Assembly (NCBI GenBank): GCA_028690885.1
Contig: JAQVAJ010000124.1
Location: 1-5,522, forward strand
Direction of reading: 5' to 3'
Length of the DNA: 5,522 bases
DNA from: Clostridia bacterium
Lineage (GTDB): Bacteria > Bacillota > Clostridia > DUPQ01
Shown here piece after piece: positions 1 through 5,327 of this stretch. Below the pieces are notes generated by a model. That model saw only the letters and a program-made list of their open reading frames with translations. It was not told the DNA's origin and searched no databases. Positions within the stretch are counted from its first letter, which is position 1; every line of letters starts with the position of its first letter. Made by a program: the position numbers and the translations under genes.

Positions 1-242
1 ATCATTGCAGCGGGATACCCTAATATAAAGCAGACTACAGTAGCTATTAATGACATGTATAATGAACGACCGATTACTTTTAGGTACACCGGTTCAAATA
101 TTGCTTTTATATGGTCAAGAGTAAACATTATTTTTCCAGAAGAATTTTCTGTAAAGGCATAAAAAATTACTAGAAAAAGAGGAACAACAATAAAAATGCC
201 CATCCATAATAAATAGGGAAAGGAAAATCTTCTTTTACTCAT
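1..242 (-). CDS. potB: Spermidine/putrescine ABC transporter permease PotB, N-terminal part (runs off left edge)
   Basis: This is the inner-membrane permease subunit that pairs with PotC to form the channel of the polyamine importer energised by PotA. I translated it by hand: an ATG at 242-240 opens a frame that stays open to the window edge, giving 80 residues. The protein starts MSKRRFSFPYLLWMGIFIVV. A basic N-terminus leads into a hydrophobic helix (about residues 10-30). A soluble loop with ENSSGK and a LDHIKAIFEPVYLKV stretch follows, then a second helix (about 62-80) ending LGYPAAM, as expected before the periplasmic-side loops of PotB/PotH permeases. The start codon overlaps the potA stop (ATGA), and GGGAG sits 7 bases upstream inside potA, so the two are translationally coupled. 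About 200 residues should lie outside the window. The exact substrate, spermidine or putrescine, cannot be read from this part. Confidence 0.88.
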   Translation of the reverse strand, partial: MSKRRFSFPYLLWMGIFIVVPLFLVIFYAFTENSSGKIMFTLDHIKAIFEPVYLKVIGRSLYMSLIATVVCFILGYPAAM

Positions 243-1327
243 ATTGGCACTCCCATGTCAGCAGGAGGAACTTCTAAAGGAATATTCAGAGGATCATGAT
301 GCATAACATGAATATTATATGGATCAACAGTAATTCCTAACTCATCTCCAATGTTCTTAGGCATAGTTGAATGAACCTTCCATTCAAATGAAGGTCCTTC
401 AACCCATATCTCGTAATGGACACCCTTAAAAGTAATTAATGTAACTATCCCCTTAAGGTTGGATTTATCGGGAGATACAAGTATTACATCTTCAGGCCGG
501 ACTACAACATCCACCTGCATTTCCTGACCAAAACCTTTATCTACACATTCGAACTCCACTCCATCAATACGTACTACCTTGTCTCTTACCATTGTACTGC
601 TGATAATATTACTCTCCCCTATAAAATATGCTACAAAAGCGTTATTTGGTTCATTATATATATCAACTGGCGTACCTATCTGCTGTATCTTCCCATTATT
701 CATTACAACAATTGTATCGGACAAAGTTAATGCTTCCTCTTGGTCATGAGTAACATAAATAAAGGTTATCCCTAAATCTTTATGCATTGTCTTGAGTTCA
801 TCCTGCATATCTTTTCTGAGTTTTAAATCCAAAGCTCCTAAAGGTTCATCTAAAAGCAGAACTTTGGGTTTATTAATCAGTGCTCGGGCTATTGCGACTC
901 TTTGCTGCTGTCCTCCGCTTAAAGTAGAAATATCCCTGTCCTCATATCCTTCAAGATTAACTATTTTAAGATACTTTTTTACGTCCTTCTGTATCTGTTC
1001 AGGATTGATTTTTTTTATAGAAGGTCCGAAAGCTATATTCTGACCAACAGTAAGATGAGTAAAAAGAGCATATTTCTGAAATACGGTATTCAGCATTCTT
1101 TTATGAGCAGGGACATCATTTATCCGAACGCCATCAAACATAACATCACCTTCATCAGGTTGCTCAAATCCTCCGATTACTCTCAAGGTTGTAGTTTTTC
1201 CGCAACCTGAAGGTCCTAATAATGTTAAAAATTCACCTTCATTGAAATACAGATTAATACCGTCAATAGCAGTAAAATCCCCATATCTCTTGTAAATGTT
1301 CTTCAACTCAATAATCTTTTTACCCAT
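239..1327 (-). CDS. potA: Spermidine/putrescine ABC transporter ATP-binding protein PotA
   Basis: This cytoplasmic ATPase drives polyamine import through PotB/PotC. At 362 aa it has the usual PotA length. All nucleotide-binding motifs are intact: Walker A GPSGCGKTT (38-46), Q-loop Gln84, signature LSGGQ (136-140), Walker B LLLDEP (157-162), D-loop ALD (165-167) and H-loop His194 in VTHD. Residues from about 240 onward form the C-terminal OB-fold (TOBE) regulatory domain, with the VRPEDV element (277-282) typical of PotA/MalK-type importers. The ATG at 1327 has AGGAG at 1333-1337, 5 bases upstream. It lies 18 bases after the stop of the HTH-cupin gene and overlaps potB by four bases, so regulator-potA-potB form one operon. 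The pot assignment rests on overall similarity and the operon pattern. Other TOBE-type ATPases (iron, sulfate, sugar) share the motifs, but the PotB-like neighbour and the cupin regulator favour polyamines. Confidence 0.93.
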   Translation of the reverse strand: MGKKIIELKNIYKRYGDFTAIDGINLYFNEGEFLTLLGPSGCGKTTTLRVIGGFEQPDEGDVMFDGVRINDVPAHKRMLNTVFQKYALFTHLTVGQNIAFGPSIKKINPEQIQKDVKKYLKIVNLEGYEDRDISTLSGGQQQRVAIARALINKPKVLLLDEPLGALDLKLRKDMQDELKTMHKDLGITFIYVTHDQEEALTLSDTIVVMNNGKIQQIGTPVDIYNEPNNAFVAYFIGESNIISSTMVRDKVVRIDGVEFECVDKGFGQEMQVDVVVRPEDVILVSPDKSNLKGIVTLITFKGVHYEIWVEGPSFEWKVHSTMPKNIGDELGITVDPYNIHVMHHDPLNIPLEVPPADMGVPI

Positions 1328-1345
1328 TTGCTCTCCTATATGTAA

Positions 1346-1888
1346 TTAAAAACTGGGCGGTGTTGAAATCCATAACACAACCGCTTTCTTGTTTGTAGTG
1401 TTTCTTATTAAATGCTTAGCATCAGATTTAAAATAGAAAGATTGCCCTTTTGTAACTGTATGCTTCTTGTCATTTATTTCTAGTTTTATGCTTCCTTCCA
1501 TAACATATCCGAATTCCTCTCCCTCATGAGGGTCATCCTGATAGCTCATTCCTCCAGGTTGTAATGAAATAATTATTGGTTCCATGGCATTCTTCTGGCA
1601 GTCAGGGACTACCCACATAATCTGCCTTCCCTCTGCTTCATCTTTTTTTGTTACCATATCCTTTTTCTTAAAAACTATCTGAGTAGCATATGTACCTGAA
1701 AAAAATTCAGAAAGATTGGTTCCTAAACCAGTTAACACATCCTGCAGTGTGGCAATTGTAGGTGTAATAATATTTCTCTCTAACTGTGAAATATATCCTT
1801 TTGAAAGTTCACTTCTGTCAGCAAGCTCTTGTTGTGTAAGGGTATTTAATAATCTTAACTGTTTAATCTTACCGCCAATATCCATCAT
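1346..1888 (-). CDS. XRE-family HTH-cupin transcriptional regulator of the polyamine transport operon
   Basis: This is a small cytoplasmic DNA-binding regulator (180 aa from the chosen start). Residues about 9-63 form a helix-turn-helix of the lambda-Cro/XRE type (IKQLRLLNTLTQQELADRSE, then SKGYISQLER). Residues about 105-175 form a cupin-2 barrel with HEGEEFGYVMEGS (121-133; His121, Glu125, Gly132) and GQSFYF...H (148-159), the usual small-ligand or metal-binding pocket. PuuR of E. coli has the same architecture and responds to putrescine. As first gene of a potAB operon, this protein probably senses polyamine and controls its own operon; that is inference. A longer reading from TTG at 1903 (185 aa) is possible but has no Shine-Dalgarno site. 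ATG 1888 has GAAAGG at 1896-1901 with 7-base spacing, and ATG 1885 follows directly as a weaker alternative. A consensus promoter and operator-like repeats lie just upstream. Confidence 0.88.
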   Translation of the reverse strand: MMDIGGKIKQLRLLNTLTQQELADRSELSKGYISQLERNIITPTIATLQDVLTGLGTNLSEFFSGTYATQIVFKKKDMVTKKDEAEGRQIMWVVPDCQKNAMEPIIISLQPGGMSYQDDPHEGEEFGYVMEGSIKLEINDKKHTVTKGQSFYFKSDAKHLIRNTTNKKAVVLWISTPPSF

Positions 1889-1895
1889 TACATTG

Positions 1896-1901
1896 CCTTT
1901 C
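1896..1901 (-). promoter_or_regulatory. Ribosome binding site that decides the start of the HTH-cupin gene
   Basis: The minus strand reads GAAAGG here, 7 bases before ATG 1888 and 10 before ATG 1885. Nothing similar precedes the in-frame TTG at 1903, and this site would lie inside the coding region if that TTG were used. It therefore favours the 180-residue product. Confidence 0.6.
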
Positions 1902-1903
1902 AA

Positions 1904-1936
1904 TAATACTATACAGAATGTTAAGTGATACTAAAC
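1904..1936. promoter_or_regulatory. Operator-like repeats between promoter and start of the HTH-cupin gene
   Basis: Two signals overlap here. Plus-strand 1920-1936 is an imperfect dyad, GTTAAGT-gat-ACTAAAC, with 6 of 7 arm positions complementary. Plus-strand 1904-1914 (TAATACTATAC) and 1926-1936 (TGATACTAAAC) match at 9 of 11 positions and are 22 bases apart, about two helical turns. The stretch begins next to the predicted transcription start (about 1939), where a bound repressor would block initiation. XRE-type proteins commonly bind such short dyads, so autoregulation by the HTH-cupin protein is plausible but unproven. The region is AT-rich, so chance repeats are a real possibility. Confidence 0.4.
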
Positions 1937-1945
1937 ATAATTGTT

Positions 1946-1973
1946 ATTATATGAAGTTTTTTATGTGTGTCAA
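1946..1973 (-). promoter_or_regulatory. Consensus sigma-A/sigma-70 promoter of the HTH-cupin-potAB operon
   Basis: On the minus strand a perfect TTGACA (-35, 1968-1973) is followed after 16 bases by a perfect TATAAT (-10, 1946-1951). Transcription would start near 1939, about 50 bases before the chosen ATG of the regulator. Both hexamers are exact and correctly oriented for the only gene downstream. A promoter this strong usually needs a repressor, which fits the operator-like repeats just after it. Confidence 0.8.
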
Positions 1974-2002
1974 TATGTTTTCATTAAATAATTATTATAT
2001 TA

Positions 2003-2019
2003 AATGAATTTTATTCATT
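2003..2019. repeat. Short AT-rich inverted repeat in the intergenic region
   Basis: AATGAAT and ATTCATT form perfect 7-base arms around a TTT loop, about 30 bases upstream of the -35 box of the regulator promoter. A second small dyad, CAATT-A-AATTG, lies at 2031-2041. The rest of the intergenic region (about 2020-2110) is AT-rich with no coding potential that I can see. The dyads could be regulator or nucleoid-protein sites, but this base composition produces such palindromes easily. Confidence 0.25.
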
Positions 2020-2110
2020 ATTAAGTTGTTCAATTAAATTGTTGTAAAGAATTGACATATTTTAATAGATAATCCCCTTAAACAATGTCTCTTTCAAGTT
2101 TAAATAAGGA

Positions 2111-2144
2111 CAAAATAAAACCACCTCATATAAAAGGTGGTCTT
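2111..2144 (-). terminator. Intrinsic terminator of the gnd-SDR-larA-like operon
   Basis: On the minus strand the arms ACCACCT (2135-2141) and AGGTGGT (2120-2126) form a perfect 7-bp stem around an 8-base loop. The stem can extend to about 10 bp with AAG/TTT pairs including one G-U. It is followed at once by the T-rich run TTTTATTTTG. It begins about 24 bases after the stop of the LarA-like gene. Read on the plus strand the trailing sequence is not a T-run, so it acts for the minus-strand operon. Confidence 0.85.
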
Positions 2145-2167
2145 AATAAATATAAGAAATTATTATT

Positions 2168-3451
2168 CTATTGCGCTGAAAATTTCTTTCTTGATGACCA
2201 AAGACCTAATGCAGGATTGGAGATATAGTAAATTTTTTCTCCATCAACCATGTTGTATCCGTCTTTAAGCTTTTTGGGATCATATTTCTTTACAGCTTCA
2301 TCATAATCCATGTATTTGAAATTAGCTTTCTCAATCTCATCTTTTGTCATATGACGTACTGCATAGGTAATATTGAATTTGCCATCTGATGAACCATGAA
2401 TAATATGCGCTGCAACTGAAAGATTGTTTTTCAAATCCTCATTTTCTTCAACCTTTTTTAATATATTTTCTCTGCCGATATACCCATATTTACGTATTAG
2501 CCTGTCATTTTCAGCATCTTCTCCAAAACGTTTTACTTCAGGTGCTAAAACAATAAGCTCTCCGCCATTTGCTATAGCCATTCTTGTTCTGTATATAGCT
2601 TTATTTCCCAGCCATGTTGTCTTAAATTCTCTTTCATCAAGATAAACAACAATTTTTTCTGGTTCCTCGTCTAAGAAAGTAAAATTCTTCTGCTGGCTGT
2701 CTTTTAAAGCTTCTTCAAAGGCATCTCTGCCGTTACCGGCATATATTCCATGAATATCTGCTGAAGTTCCGTTCTGTGTGGTAACAGTAAAAATATAGAA
2801 AACAGGATATGAGGATATGAACTTTTCCTGCGCGTAATCCAGTACCTTTCTCACAGGACTGAAGTCTCTTCCCATCATTCTTTCCATCCCATAAAAAGCT
2901 CCTAACATATGGGATTTATTTATCATACTGTTTCCGCCGATACCTACAAATATATTTTTTGAATAGTTAGCCATTCCAACTACTTCATGAGGTACGACCT
3001 GACCTATTGATAATATGAGGTCATATGACCTGTCTAAAAACATCTTGTTTACTTCCACATCCATCTTCTCATTAACAAGACCCTCAGAAACATCATACAC
3101 ATACTCTTTTGGAACTTCTCCGATTTTTATTACATCCTTTTTCCAGTCATGTATGAAAAATCTGTCATGCGGAATTCCTTCAAACATCTCATCAAACTCT
3201 TTATCTGTCATAGGCATGTGCGTTCCCAATGCAGGAAGTATATCTATTATGCACTCATCTTTAAGCTTTTCATACAGCATAGATGTGATTTTTCCTGACA
3301 TGGAGTAGTATCTTGTAAAATCAGGAGGAATTATAAGTATTTTCTTAACATCCTTTTTAGATGAAAATAATGCATAGGCATCATCTAAAAACCTTTCAAG
3401 TTGGGTATCAGTTATCGGTTTATCATAACTTCTTTTTACTAAAGCATCCAT
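2168..3451 (-). CDS. LarA-family nickel-pincer-dependent 2-hydroxyacid racemase/epimerase; candidate D-gluconate 2-epimerase
   Basis: This cytoplasmic enzyme belongs to the lactate-racemase (LarA, DUF2088) superfamily, which inverts the carbon alpha to a carboxylate using the nickel-pincer nucleotide (NPN) cofactor. From the chosen start it has 427 aa, the family's normal size. The four residues known from LarA line up: His78 in ALGTHMPM (LarA His108), His155 in VVPHE (His174), Lys165 in NYSKN (Lys184, the NPN-linked lysine) and His181 in NKSHM (His200, a nickel ligand). The His155-Lys165-His181 spacings of 10 and 16 equal those in LarA. PPDFTR (42-47) matches the N-terminal DxTR element. The longer reading from ATG 3484 (438 aa) would overlap the SDR gene by 32 bases. 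ATG 3451 has GGAG 6 bases upstream and starts one base after the SDR stop. The family includes lactate, malate, phenyllactate and hydroxyglutarate racemases and D-gluconate 2-epimerases; a mannonate-type SDR next door favours the last. No cofactor genes (larB, larC, larE) are in the window. Confidence 0.88.
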   Translation of the reverse strand: MDALVKRSYDKPITDTQLERFLDDAYALFSSKKDVKKILIIPPDFTRYYSMSGKITSMLYEKLKDECIIDILPALGTHMPMTDKEFDEMFEGIPHDRFFIHDWKKDVIKIGEVPKEYVYDVSEGLVNEKMDVEVNKMFLDRSYDLILSIGQVVPHEVVGMANYSKNIFVGIGGNSMINKSHMLGAFYGMERMMGRDFSPVRKVLDYAQEKFISSYPVFYIFTVTTQNGTSADIHGIYAGNGRDAFEEALKDSQQKNFTFLDEEPEKIVVYLDEREFKTTWLGNKAIYRTRMAIANGGELIVLAPEVKRFGEDAENDRLIRKYGYIGRENILKKVEENEDLKNNLSVAAHIIHGSSDGKFNITYAVRHMTKDEIEKANFKYMDYDEAVKKYDPKKLKDGYNMVDGEKIYYISNPALGLWSSRKKFSAQ

Positions 3452-3452
3452 A

Positions 3453-4304
3453 TCATACTCCGCTATATGCCGAGAAGCCGCCATCTACTGGTAATACTAT
3501 ACCGTTTACGAAACTTGATGAATTCTCGTCAACTAAATACAGCAATGCGCCTATAAGTTCCTCTGGTTTTCCAAAACGATTCATAGGGGTAGCTGACAGG
3601 ATTTTATTGGACCTTTCTGTAAATGTGCCATCCTTATTCAGCAATAACGCCTCATTCTGATTTGTTACAAAGAAGCCAGGAGCTATCGCATTTACTCTTA
3701 TTCCAACTTTTGAAAAATGTACTGCTAACCATTGAGTGAAGTTAGATATTGCAGCTTTGGCACCGGAATAAGCAGGTATTTTGGTCAATGGGGTAAATGC
3801 GTTCATTGATGATATATTTATTATCGTTGCACCTTTTTTACCAACCATATCTGATGCAAATACCTGTGTAGGCAATAAAGTGCCTATGAAATTCAGATTA
3901 AATACAAATTCCACACCCTTCGGATCAAGATTGAAAAAAGTAACCAGGTCTTCAGCATCCATATCTTCCTTGTAAAGATACTCTTTAGTCGTGGTAGCTT
4001 TCGCATTATTCCCGCCGGCTCCATTGATTAGAATATCGCATGTTCCTAATTTTTCATTTACAATCTGTTTTGCAGCCATAAGACTTTCTTTTTCTAAAAC
4101 ATTAGCTTTCACGGGAATTGATATGCCGCCTTTTTCATTGATTTCATCAGAAATCTTTTTTGCTGCATCATAGTTCAAATCCAGCAATGCAACTTTTGCT
4201 TTTACCGTTGCTAATGCGTCTGCAAACATGGAACATAAAACACCACCTGCTCCAGTTACAACTACTACCTTATTCTTTAAATCTATTTTAAATGGCAATT
4301 TCAT
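3453..4304 (-). CDS. SDR-family oxidoreductase, probable D-mannonate oxidoreductase (fructuronate reductase)
   Basis: This soluble NAD(P)-dependent short-chain dehydrogenase has 283 aa, slightly longer than classical SDRs. A Rossmann glycine stretch TGAGGVLC is at 17-24; Cys24 holds the last position of the usual TGxxxGxG pattern. Asp42 at the end of the second strand (VALLDLN) suggests NAD(H) preference. NGAG is at 94-97, Asn138 in NLNFIG, the catalytic Ser in NISSM (165/166), and Tyr179 and Lys183 in YSGAK. NAIAPGFF (205-212) and the C-terminal PVDGG (272-276) complete the fold. The insert at about 101-128 (KEYLYKEDMDAEDLVTFFNL) and the sequence NQNEALLLNKDGT resemble the SDR type of mannonate oxidoreductase (UxuB/YjmF-like), which interconverts D-mannonate and D-fructuronate. 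The ATG at 4304 has a perfect AAGGAGG 6 bases upstream. It lies 38 bases after gnd and one base before the LarA-like gene. Other sugar-acid substrates remain possible. Confidence 0.85.
   Translation of the reverse strand: MKLPFKIDLKNKVVVVTGAGGVLCSMFADALATVKAKVALLDLNYDAAKKISDEINEKGGISIPVKANVLEKESLMAAKQIVNEKLGTCDILINGAGGNNAKATTTKEYLYKEDMDAEDLVTFFNLDPKGVEFVFNLNFIGTLLPTQVFASDMVGKKGATIINISSMNAFTPLTKIPAYSGAKAAISNFTQWLAVHFSKVGIRVNAIAPGFFVTNQNEALLLNKDGTFTERSNKILSATPMNRFGKPEELIGALLYLVDENSSSFVNGIVLPVDGGFSAYSGV
3458..3461 (-). promoter_or_regulatory. Ribosome binding site fixing the start of the LarA-like gene
   Basis: The minus strand reads GGAG within the last codons of the SDR gene, 6 bases before ATG 3451. 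The SDR stop TGA occupies 3455-3453 and is followed by one base and then the ATG. A terminating ribosome could therefore re-initiate directly, which argues for coupled, balanced synthesis of the two enzymes. Confidence 0.7.
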
Positions 4305-4342
4305 AATTTTCCTCCTTGTAAAATATTATTATCAATTTATTA

Positions 4343-4609
4343 TTAAGCATTATATGTAGAAGCGGAAGTGTCACCACCTCTTCCAGTCCAGTTGGTATGG
4401 AAGAAAATTCCTCTTTCACTATCTACTCTTTCATATGTATGTGCACCGAAATAGTCGCGCTGTGCCTGCAAAAGATTAGCAGGCAGTCTTTCGCTTCTAT
4501 ATCCGTCATAATATGATAAAGCTGCTGCAAATGCAGGTACTGGAACTCCGTTCATCGCACATGATGCAACAATACGTCTTAAGCTCATCTGGCATTCATC
4601 AGCTTTCTG
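4343..4609 (-). CDS. gnd: 6-phosphogluconate dehydrogenase, C-terminal fragment truncated at the junction
   Basis: The full enzyme oxidatively decarboxylates 6-phosphogluconate to ribulose 5-phosphate in the pentose phosphate pathway. Only about the last 88 of roughly 470-480 residues are present. GVPVPAF, SYYDGYRSERLPANL and QAQRDYFGAHTYERVD are hallmark segments of the long, dimeric Gnd type. The Arg and His six residues apart in RDYFGAH correspond to the substrate-phosphate-binding pair (Arg446/His452 in sheep) that each subunit lends to its partner. The tail after FHTNW is extended (TGRGGDTSASTYNA). Upstream, the frame KADECQMSLRRIV still looks like Gnd, then hits TAA at 4612-4610, exactly where base composition changes. 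The N-terminal NADP-binding and catalytic parts are missing, so this is an assembly or rearrangement edge, not a decayed gene. It is first in the visible operon with the SDR and LarA-like genes. Confidence 0.92.
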   Translation of the reverse strand, partial: QKADECQMSLRRIVASCAMNGVPVPAFAAALSYYDGYRSERLPANLLQAQRDYFGAHTYERVDSERGIFFHTNWTGRGGDTSASTYNA

Positions 4610-4613
4610 TTAA
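4604..4613. other. Junction between two unrelated genome segments (probable chimeric contig breakpoint)
   Basis: To the left, gnd on the minus strand loses homology at about 4604-4609. To the right, ribosomal protein S1 on the plus strand becomes recognisable at 4613 (NLVPYGAF). G+C content, codon choice and coding strand all change here, and both genes are cut internally, each missing its 5' part. No inverted repeat, insertion sequence, attachment site or tRNA lies at the boundary. Confidence 0.85.
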
Positions 4614-5323
4614 ACCTCGTGCCTTACGGCGCCTTTGTAGAGCTCGAGAGGGGAATAGAAGGCTTGGTCCATATCTCCGAGTTCTCATGGACGAAGAGGA
4701 TAGGCCATCCTTCGGAAGTGCTGGCTATCGGCGACATGATAGAAGCCGTGGTCCTCAGCATTGACAAGGATAGCCAGAAGATAGCGCTTGGCATCAAGCA
4801 GACCGAGATGAACCCATGGACCGAAGTTGCCGGCAAGTACCCCGTCGGCACGCAGGTTAAGGGGAAGGTGCGCTCGTTCATAGATTACGGCGCGTTCATC
4901 GAGCTCGAAGAGGGTATAGACGGCCTGTTGCATAATACCGACATCTCGTGGACCAGGAAGATCAACCACCCGTCCGAAGTGCTCAAGAAAGGGCAGAAGA
5001 TTGACGCGGTAGTGCTTTCGGTTGACGCGGATAACCGGAAACTGTCGCTTGGCATGAAGCAGCTCGTCGCGGACCCGTGGCCTGATTTCGTGGCCAGGTT
5101 CCAGCCGGGTACTGCAGCCGAGGGCGTAATAACAAAGATAACCAACTTCGGGCTTTTTGTCGAATTAGCCCCGGACCTTGAAGGGCTGGCCCACGTGTCA
5201 GAACTTCCCATAGAGACATCCGGCAAGCTCGAAGAGTCGTATAAAGTCGGAGATAAGGCGCAGGTTAAGGTGCTGCGTGTCGACGATGCCGAGAGGAGAA
5301 TAGCGTTAAGCCTTAAGGTCTAA
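4613..5323 (+). CDS. rpsA: 30S ribosomal protein S1, C-terminal part with three S1 repeats, 5'-truncated
   Basis: S1 brings mRNA to the small ribosomal subunit through tandem OB-fold S1 domains. The fragment (236 aa) holds three. Counting from GTG 4619, repeat one covers residues 1-61 (PYGAFVELERGIEGLVHISE, then HPSEV and IALGIKQ). Repeat two covers about 76-148 (DYGAFIELEEGIDGLLH, HPSEVLKKGQ, LSLGMKQ). Repeat three covers about 163-233 (NFGLFVELAPDLEGLAHVSE, IALSLKV). The linkers NPW and DPW after repeats one and two are typical of S1. The first repeat lacks its opening beta strand, so the gene is cut at the junction; a full S1 would have further repeats upstream. GTG 4619 is an apparent start only: it falls inside a repeat and has no Shine-Dalgarno site. 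tyrS follows after four bases. G+C is much higher than in the genes to the left. Confidence 0.9.
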   Translation, partial: NLVPYGAFVELERGIEGLVHISEFSWTKRIGHPSEVLAIGDMIEAVVLSIDKDSQKIALGIKQTEMNPWTEVAGKYPVGTQVKGKVRSFIDYGAFIELEEGIDGLLHNTDISWTRKINHPSEVLKKGQKIDAVVLSVDADNRKLSLGMKQLVADPWPDFVARFQPGTAAEGVITKITNFGLFVELAPDLEGLAHVSELPIETSGKLEESYKVGDKAQVKVLRVDDAERRIALSLKV

Positions 5324-5327
5324 ACCA

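Noticed and set aside
1716..1928. Plus-strand open frame over the start of the HTH-cupin gene and its promoter
   Set aside because: It is antisense to a well-supported gene, low in complexity, with no ribosome site and no recognisable domain.
2052..2073. Plus-strand TTGACA (2052-2057) with a nearby GATAAT (2068-2073) as a promoter
   Set aside because: The spacer is only 10 bases, there is no -10 box at 16-18 bases, and no plus-strand gene lies downstream.
4600..4620. Horizontal transfer or insertion-element event at the junction
   Set aside because: No terminal inverted repeats, target duplication, transposase, integrase or tRNA is present, and core genes on both sides are cut. A chimeric assembly explains it more simply.
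4619..4764. GTG at 4619 as a genuine start of a short three-repeat S1 protein
   Set aside because: It lies inside the first S1 repeat, recognisable S1 sequence continues upstream to 4613, there is no Shine-Dalgarno site, and the position coincides with the composition break. The gene is truncated, not short.
4624..5226. Several minus-strand open frames opposite the S1 gene
   Set aside because: They are shadows of a GC-rich coding region on the other strand. The Ser/Pro-rich translations show no family features and follow the S1 repeat periodicity.
4623..5317. Repeated motifs such as GGCGC-TT and CACCCGTCCGAAGTGCT/CATCCTTCGGAAGTGCT as a DNA repeat or CRISPR-like array
   Set aside because: They are the coding repeats of successive S1 domains (YGAF.ELE, HPSEVL), with diverged third positions and no spacer structure.
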